Source of the DNA: CAILHX01 sp036561085
GTDB taxonomy: Bacteria; Pseudomonadota; Gammaproteobacteria; Burkholderiales; Methylophilaceae
DNA: 28,041 bases
Assembly (NCBI GenBank): GCA_036561085.1
Contig: DATBPY010000181.1
Location: 1 to 28,041, forward strand
Reading direction: 5' to 3'
Below, one piece after another: positions 22,792-28,041 of the stretch; position 1 is the stretch's first letter, and every line of letters begins with the position of its first letter. Below the pieces are notes generated by a model. That model did no database searches. It was not told where the DNA came from and worked only from the letters and a program-made list of their open reading frames with translations. A program made the position numbers and the translations under genes.

Positions 22792-23586
22792 GTGACGGAT
22801 AAATATGCCGTCATAGGCAACCCTGTCGCGCACAGCAAGTCGCCTGAAATCCATGCCGCTTTTGCCAAACAAACTGGGCAAGATATGAGCTATGAGCGCG
22901 TTCTCGCCCCGCTGGATGGATTTGCCGATACTGTTAAAAGATTAGAGTCGGAAGGTTACAGCGGTTGTAACATCACCGTGCCTTTCAAGTTCGAGGCATA
23001 TGGTTTAGCAAGCAATCTGACCGCGCGCGCGAAGTCCGCGCAGGCGGTGAATACTCTGCGATTCGCTGATGGTGTTGGCGACAATACCGATGGCGTCGGT
23101 TTGGTGAAAGACATCACGCGTAATTTAGGAATTCCTTTGGTTGGAAAGCAGGTATTGTTGATGGGCGCGGGTGGAGCGGCGGCCGGAGTGGTTTTGCCAT
23201 TATTGGAGGCCGGTGCGTTACTTAGTATTGCCAATCGAACTCTCAGTAAAGCGGAACAGCTTGCCGCAGGTCGGATGCAAACAGTGAAAGCTAACATTTA
23301 CTCTGCTTTTGAAAAAGACAAGTTCGATGTTGTCATTAATGCCACCTCTAGCGGTCTTTCTGACGAACTTCCCCCGTTGTATGCCGGTAATTTTGTTCAT
23401 GGTGCACTCGCTTACGACATGATGTACGGGCGTGAGACACCTTTTATGAAGTTTGCTCGAGCAAATGGTGCCCAGGTCGCTGATGGTTTGGGCATGCTGG
23501 TTGAACAAGCGGCCGCAGCATTCTTCATCTGGCGCGGCGTGCGCCCCGATACCGCTCCCGTCATCGCTCAACTCCGTTCTGCATGA
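22792..23586 (+). CDS. aroE: shikimate dehydrogenase AroE
   Basis: NADPH-dependent reduction of 3-dehydroshikimate to shikimate in aromatic amino acid synthesis. The 264-residue protein shows VIGNPVAHSKSP (7-18), NITVPFK with catalytic Lys66, VNTL, GDNTDG with Asp100, the nucleotide loop GAGGAAAG and NRTLSKAEQLA. It starts with GTG directly after the rhodanese stop; GGAG lies 7 bases ahead. The ATGA overlap with mtgA suggests coupling. Confidence 0.96.
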   Translation: MTDKYAVIGNPVAHSKSPEIHAAFAKQTGQDMSYERVLAPLDGFADTVKRLESEGYSGCNITVPFKFEAYGLASNLTARAKSAQAVNTLRFADGVGDNTDGVGLVKDITRNLGIPLVGKQVLLMGAGGAAAGVVLPLLEAGALLSIANRTLSKAEQLAAGRMQTVKANIYSAFEKDKFDVVINATSSGLSDELPPLYAGNFVHGALAYDMMYGRETPFMKFARANGAQVADGLGMLVEQAAAAFFIWRGVRPDTAPVIAQLRSA

Positions 23587-24284
23587 AACCTCGCGCTTCG
23601 CGTTCCATATTCTGGCGTGTAATGCTATGGGCGCTGGTATTGCTGCTGGCTTATCAAGCCTGGTTGTTTCTGCATGTTTGGTGGTGGGTAGGCCATAATC
23701 CTGACAGCAGTGCTTTCATGGCAGCGCAAGCAAAAGCACTGCAAACCCGGAACCCGGATGCAGAGATCCAGCATCGCTGGGTTCCTTACAACCGCATCTC
23801 CAATAATCTTAAACGTGCAGTCATTGCCGCAGAGGACGCCAAGTTCGTGGATCACGAAGGTTTCGACTGGGATGGCATGCAAAAGGCCTACGAAAAAAAT
23901 GTAAAAAAAGGCAAGATCATCGCGGGCGGTTCCACCATCAGCCAGCAGCTAGCCAAAAACCTGTTTTTGTCAGGCGGCCGTACGCCTTGGCGCAAACTGG
24001 AAGAAGCTATGATCACGGTGATGTTGGAGAATATGATGAATAAGCGCCGTATCTTCGAGATCTATCTCAATAGCATCGAGTGGGGTAATGGCGTGTTCGG
24101 TGCTGAAGCTGCTGCCCGACATTACTACCATATCAGCGCTGCGGGGTTGGATGCCACACAGGCTGCCCAGTTGGCTGCAATGGTTCCTAATCCGAGATTC
24201 TACGATACCCATCGCGCTGCGCGCGGACTCGCTAAAAAGACCGGAATAATCCTTGCACGAATGAACAGTGCAGAAGTGCCCTAG
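23583..24284 (+). CDS. mtgA: monofunctional peptidoglycan transglycosylase MtgA
   Basis: Inner-membrane glycosyltransferase (GT51 family) that polymerises lipid II into glycan strands. The 233-residue protein has one N-terminal membrane helix (about 10-33), the catalytic Glu84 in AAEDAKFVDHEGFD, GGSTISQQLAKNLFL (115-129), and NSIEWGNGVFGAEAAARHYY. There is no transpeptidase domain, which separates it from bifunctional PBPs. It overlaps aroE by 4 bases. After it, 118 AT-rich bases lead to the fds operon. Confidence 0.96.
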   Translation: MKPRASRSIFWRVMLWALVLLLAYQAWLFLHVWWWVGHNPDSSAFMAAQAKALQTRNPDAEIQHRWVPYNRISNNLKRAVIAAEDAKFVDHEGFDWDGMQKAYEKNVKKGKIIAGGSTISQQLAKNLFLSGGRTPWRKLEEAMITVMLENMMNKRRIFEIYLNSIEWGNGVFGAEAAARHYYHISAAGLDATQAAQLAAMVPNPRFYDTHRAARGLAKKTGIILARMNSAEVP

Positions 24285-24402
24285 CCACGGCTCGCAATAA
24301 GAAATCTAAAGCGGAAAACTTCTAAAATCGGTATATACATATAAATATAACCATCGTAAGATATTAGACTCGTATTAGTGTCAGGATTGTGCAGGAGATA
24401 TT

Positions 24403-24870
24403 TTGTTATCCGAAGACTTACTTATAGAAAAGCATATAGACGCCCATAAGGCTATACCAGGCGGCTTATTGCCTTTGCTTCACAGCATTCAGGATGACAT
24501 CGGTTATATTCCTGAACACAGTTATAAATCGATTTCCAAGGCACTTAATCTTTCGGTAGCCGAGGTTCATGGCGTGGTGAGCTTTTATCATCACTTTAGA
24601 ACCAGTCCGCCGGGTCAGCATGTTCTGCAGATATGCAGAGCCGAATCCTGTCAGGCGATGGGTGCTACGGAATTGGAAGATCACGCCAAAACTACATTGA
24701 ATGTCGACTATCACCAGACTACCGGAGATGGCGCTATCACTCTGGAGCCTGTTTATTGTTTGGGTAATTGCGCGCTTTCTCCCGCGGTGATGCTGGACGA
24801 AAAGGTCTATGGCCGTGTCAGCAAGGGTCGGCTGGATGCCCTGATAATTAGATCAAGGGCGGTCAAATGA
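24403..24870 (+). CDS. fdsG: NAD-dependent formate dehydrogenase gamma subunit FdsG
   Basis: NuoE-like [2Fe-2S] subunit of the soluble formate dehydrogenase. The 155-residue protein has Cys78 and Cys83 in ICRAESCQAMG and Cys119 and Cys123 in YCLGNCALSPAVM, plus the helical N-terminal GLLPLLHSIQDDIGYIP. It starts with TTG, with AGGAG 5 bases ahead, so the start is reasonably clear. It overlaps fdsB by 4 bases. The 118 bases before it are AT-rich and probably hold the promoter, but no clean -35/-10 pair stands out and no regulator gene is adjacent. Confidence 0.93.
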   Translation: MLSEDLLIEKHIDAHKAIPGGLLPLLHSIQDDIGYIPEHSYKSISKALNLSVAEVHGVVSFYHHFRTSPPGQHVLQICRAESCQAMGATELEDHAKTTLNVDYHQTTGDGAITLEPVYCLGNCALSPAVMLDEKVYGRVSKGRLDALIIRSRAVK

Positions 24871-26420
24871 GCATCAAGGTATATATCCCGCGCGACTCTT
24901 CTGCTTTATCCATGGGTGCGGACGAGGTCGCTGAAGGTATCCAGGCGCACGCCACACATATCGGTAGCGCCGTGGACATCGTGCGTAACGGTTCCAGAGG
25001 CATGTATTGGCTGGAACCTATGATCGAAGTGGCTACGCCTGAAGGACGGGTAGCCTATGGACCAGTCACCGTTGATGATATCAACGGGCTGTTCGACAGC
25101 GCTTTCCTGAAGGGTGGCGAGCATTCTCTACGGCTGGGCCTGACCGATGAACTACCTTGGCTGAAGAAACAAGAACGCCTGACTTTTGCTCGAGTCGGCA
25201 TTACCGACCCTGTTTCCGTTAGCGATTATGTCGCGCATGACGGATATCGCGGCTTACGCAAAGCACTTGAACTCACCCCTGCTGCAATCGTGCAGGAAGT
25301 GACCGATAGCGGTTTAAGAGGTCGCGGTGGAGCGGCATTCCCGACCGGGATCAAATGGAAGACCGTGCTGGGATGTGCGGCTCCACAAAAATATATCGTA
25401 TGTAATGCCGACGAAGGTGATTCCGGCACTTATTCCGACCGTATGATCATGGAAGGCGATCCTCTAGTGTTGGTCGAAGGCATGACCATCGCCGGGCTCG
25501 CAGTCGGCGCGACTCAAGGGTATATCTACCTTAGGTCGGAATACCCCGATGCGCTAGTAGTCCTGAATGAAGCAATCAAAAATGCCTATGCCGCCGGATA
25601 TCTGGGTAACGATATTCTTGGTAGCGGGCATAGCTTCGATCTGGAAGTCCGCCGCGCTGCAGGCGCGTATGTCTGCGGCGAAGAGACCTCGTTGCTGGAA
25701 AGCCTGGAAGGCAAGCGTGGTCTGGTACGCTTCAAGCCGCCATTGCCTGCGATAGAAGGTCTGTTCGGAAAACCTACGGTAGTAAATAACGTGATCTCGT
25801 TCGCGAGCGTTCCTATCGTGATGGATAAAGGGGCGACGTTTTATAAAGACTACGGTATGGGCCGTTCACGCGGCACACTCCCTATCCAACTTGCAGGCAA
25901 TATCAAGCATTGCGGACTGGTGGAGAAGGCATTCGGCATCACGTTGCGTGAACTGTTATACGATTTCGGCGGAGGCTCAGCATCGGGACGTCCGATCCGC
26001 GCGGTACAAGTCGGCGGGCCGTTAGGCGCCTACCTGCCGGAATCTCAATTCGATACCCCGCTGGATTATGAAAAGTTCACCGAAATATGGGCGGTGCTGG
26101 GGCATGGCGGTATCGTCGCATTCGACGACACGGTGGATATGGCCAAAATGGCAAGATATGCATTTGAATTCTGCGCTATAGAGTCCTGCGGCAAATGTAC
26201 TCCATGCCGTATAGGCTCGGTACGCGGCGTTGAGATCATGGACAAGATCATCGCCGGTACCCATCCCGAAAAGAACGCTAAATTGGTACGTGATTTAAGC
26301 GATACTATGCTGAATGGATCTTTATGCGCACTGGGCGGCATGACGCCTTACCCGGTGCTAAGCGCGATCAATCATTTTCCAGAAGACTTTGGCCTGGAAC
26401 AACGCGAACTTGCTGCGTAG
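24867..26420 (+). CDS. fdsB: NAD-dependent formate dehydrogenase beta subunit FdsB
   Basis: NuoF-like subunit that carries FMN and reduces NAD+. The 517-residue protein has an N-terminal thioredoxin-like extension (about 1-80), the FMN loop GLRGRGGAAFPTGIKW (149-164), CNADEGDSGTYSDR, GAYVCGEETSLLESLEG for NADH binding, and a [4Fe-4S] site with Cys441, Cys444, Cys447 and Cys487. The fusion and neighbours point to formate dehydrogenase rather than complex I. Confidence 0.95.
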   Translation: MSIKVYIPRDSSALSMGADEVAEGIQAHATHIGSAVDIVRNGSRGMYWLEPMIEVATPEGRVAYGPVTVDDINGLFDSAFLKGGEHSLRLGLTDELPWLKKQERLTFARVGITDPVSVSDYVAHDGYRGLRKALELTPAAIVQEVTDSGLRGRGGAAFPTGIKWKTVLGCAAPQKYIVCNADEGDSGTYSDRMIMEGDPLVLVEGMTIAGLAVGATQGYIYLRSEYPDALVVLNEAIKNAYAAGYLGNDILGSGHSFDLEVRRAAGAYVCGEETSLLESLEGKRGLVRFKPPLPAIEGLFGKPTVVNNVISFASVPIVMDKGATFYKDYGMGRSRGTLPIQLAGNIKHCGLVEKAFGITLRELLYDFGGGSASGRPIRAVQVGGPLGAYLPESQFDTPLDYEKFTEIWAVLGHGGIVAFDDTVDMAKMARYAFEFCAIESCGKCTPCRIGSVRGVEIMDKIIAGTHPEKNAKLVRDLSDTMLNGSLCALGGMTPYPVLSAINHFPEDFGLEQRELAA

Positions 26421-26453
26421 ATAACAGGTCAAAAAATCAAGGAGATATCCATC

Positions 26454-28041
26454 ATGGACAACCACATCATGAACGACCAGACCGATTACGGAACGCCTGC
26501 CAAGACCAGCGATAAGCAGGTCACCCTGAACATAGACGGCCAGCAGGTTACCGTACCGGCAGGAACTTCCATCATGCGGGCAGCTATGGCAGCTGGCGTC
26601 AGTGTTCCCAAGTTGTGTGCGACCGATAGCTTGGAACCGTTCGGTTCTTGTAGGTTGTGTCTGGTGGAGATCGAAGGACGTAGGGGCTATCCTGCTTCAT
26701 GCACCACGCCGGTAGACGATGGGCTAAAGGTTCATACCCAAACTCCTAAACTGGCTGATATTCGTCGTGGCGTGATGGAGCTCTATATTTCAGACCATCC
26801 GCTGGATTGCCTGACTTGCGCCACCAACGGCGATTGCGAATTGCAGGACATGGCCGGGGCAGTCGGTTTGCGCGAAGTGCGCTATGGCTATGACGGCGAG
26901 AATCACCTCAAAGCGGAAAAAGACGAATCCAATCCGTATTTCACTTTCGATCCTTCCAAATGCATCGTCTGTTCCCGTTGCGTACGCGCTTGTGAGGAGA
27001 CTCAGGGTACTTTTGCACTAACCATCGAAGGCCGCGGTTTTGACTCTAAAGTCGCTGCCGGTACCGAGAATTTCCTGGATTCCGAATGCGTATCCTGCGG
27101 CGCTTGCGTACAGGCCTGCCCTACCGCTACGTTGATGGAGAAGTCGGTGATCGACCATGGCGTGCCTGAACATAGCGTGACCACTACTTGTGCTTATTGC
27201 GGCGTGGGTTGTTCGTTCAACGCTGAGATGAAAGGCGAAGAAGTGATACGCATGATGCCGAATAAGAATGGCGGCGCGAATCATGGACACTCATGCGTAA
27301 AGGGCCGCTTTGCCTGGGGTTATGCCACTCACAGCGACCGCATAACCAAGCCTATGATACGCAAGAGCATCAAGGACCCATGGCAAGAAGTATCCTGGGA
27401 AGAAGCAATCAATTACGCAGCAAGCGAATTGACACGTATCAAGGACAAATACGGCAAGGAATCCATAGGCGCGATCACCTCATCGCGTTGCACTAACGAA
27501 GAAGTGTACGTGGTACAAAAGCTGGTTCGTGCCGTATGGGGTACCAATAATGTAGACACCTGTGCACGCGTTTGCCACTCGCCTACCGGTTACGGACTGA
27601 AGCAGACGCTGGGCGAATCGGCTGGTACCCAGACTTTCGACTCGGTAATGGAATCCGATGTCATCGTGGTCATCGGTGCCAACCCTACCGACGGACACCC
27701 TGTATTCGCATCGCAAATGAAACGCAGATTGCGCGAAGGCGCCAAGCTGATCATTGCTGACCCACGCGCCATTGATTTAGTGTCGTCACCCCACGTTAAA
27801 GCTGACTATCACCTCAAGCTGCGTCCAGGCACCAATGTCGCTTTGATATCTGCCATGTCGCATGTGATCGTGACTGAAGGTCTGGCGGATGAGGCCTTTA
27901 TAAAAGAACGCTGTGAATGGGATTCTTATGTGGCATGGAGGGATTTCGTGGCAAAACCGGAAAATTCGCCGGAAGCGCTCGAAGAAGAGCTCAGCATCCC
28001 GGCTGCAGAATTACGCGCCGCGGCGAGGTTGTACGCCACCG
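26454..28041 (+). CDS. fdsA: NAD-dependent formate dehydrogenase catalytic subunit FdsA (partial, 3' end missing)
   Basis: Molybdenum subunit oxidising formate to CO2; 529 codons are present and the gene runs off the window. In order: a [2Fe-2S] ferredoxin domain (Cys55, 66, 69, 83), a His-Cys3 cluster (His115, Cys119, 122, 128), two [4Fe-4S] motifs (Cys170-180 and Cys212-222), the cluster by the cofactor (Cys246, 249, 253, 281), and the catalytic pair Cys374-His375 in CARVCHSPTGYG. The cysteine rather than selenocysteine at 374 is usual for FdsA. AAGGAG precedes the ATG. It begins 33 bases after fdsB. The expected fdsC and fdsD genes lie beyond the window. Confidence 0.95.
   Translation, partial: MDNHIMNDQTDYGTPAKTSDKQVTLNIDGQQVTVPAGTSIMRAAMAAGVSVPKLCATDSLEPFGSCRLCLVEIEGRRGYPASCTTPVDDGLKVHTQTPKLADIRRGVMELYISDHPLDCLTCATNGDCELQDMAGAVGLREVRYGYDGENHLKAEKDESNPYFTFDPSKCIVCSRCVRACEETQGTFALTIEGRGFDSKVAAGTENFLDSECVSCGACVQACPTATLMEKSVIDHGVPEHSVTTTCAYCGVGCSFNAEMKGEEVIRMMPNKNGGANHGHSCVKGRFAWGYATHSDRITKPMIRKSIKDPWQEVSWEEAINYAASELTRIKDKYGKESIGAITSSRCTNEEVYVVQKLVRAVWGTNNVDTCARVCHSPTGYGLKQTLGESAGTQTFDSVMESDVIVVIGANPTDGHPVFASQMKRRLREGAKLIIADPRAIDLVSSPHVKADYHLKLRPGTNVALISAMSHVIVTEGLADEAFIKERCEWDSYVAWRDFVAKPENSPEALEEELSIPAAELRAAARLYAT

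Noticed and set aside
24403..28041. Complex I genes nuoE-nuoF-nuoG
   Set aside because: The third protein has a cofactor-binding cysteine cluster and the catalytic Cys-His pair (CARVCHSPTG) of formate dehydrogenase, and no other nuo genes flank it.
1..28041. Mobile elements, phage genes, CRISPR arrays, tRNA or rRNA genes, horizontally acquired island
   Set aside because: No transposase or integrase frames, spaced repeats, cloverleaf candidates or rRNA-like stretches were noticed by eye, and codon use looks even across the window.

Overview
The window looks like chromosomal DNA of a betaproteobacterium, probably of the order Nitrosomonadales in the broad sense (Gallionellaceae- or Methylophilaceae-like). 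The support is a GntR gene next to sdhCDAB-sdhE, a CitE-like lyase that resembles the one found in Burkholderiales TCA clusters, a PrpB-PrpC-PrpD methylcitrate set, a glnA / small secreted protein / ntrB / ntrC order, and an NAD-dependent Fds formate dehydrogenase. The family placement is inference. There are no rRNA or tRNA genes, insertion sequences, phage genes or CRISPR arrays, and no gene-free stretch reaches 300 bases.

Region 1 (about 1-17015) is one metabolic locus made of two divergent units around a GntR-type regulator. The leftward unit is gntR - malic enzyme - sdhC-sdhD-sdhA-sdhB-sdhE - CitE-like lyase 1 - acyl-CoA ligase - class I fumarase - ubiC. The rightward unit is CitE-like protein 2 - mesaconyl-CoA hydratase (mch) - CitE-like protein 3 - prpB - prpC - prpD. 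Most neighbours overlap by 4 bases or lie within 50 bases of each other. Between the units (10330-10542) are a perfect inverted repeat, GTCTTAT-N7-ATAAGAC, a leftward TATAAT, and a rightward TTGACA-N18-TAAAAT promoter. The genes cover propionyl-CoA + oxaloacetate to pyruvate + succinate (methylcitrate cycle; methylaconitate hydration must come from elsewhere), then succinate to fumarate to malate to pyruvate. They also hold most of a glyoxylate + propionyl-CoA route through methylmalyl-CoA, mesaconyl-CoA and possibly citramalyl-CoA. This mixed, co-regulated locus is the most interesting system in the window.

Region 2 (17012-22281) holds a free-standing APS kinase (cysC) and then nitrogen regulation, read leftward: glnA, a terminator, a small secreted coiled-coil protein, ntrB and ntrC. 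glnA has a near-consensus sigma-54 promoter with two NtrC-type sites upstream. A second sigma-54-like promoter lies directly before ntrB and would start transcription at its ATG.

Region 3 (22342-24284) is a rightward housekeeping set: rhodanese, aroE and mtgA. Region 4 (24403-28041) is the start of a soluble molybdenum formate dehydrogenase operon, fdsG-fdsB-fdsA. fdsA is cut by the window end.
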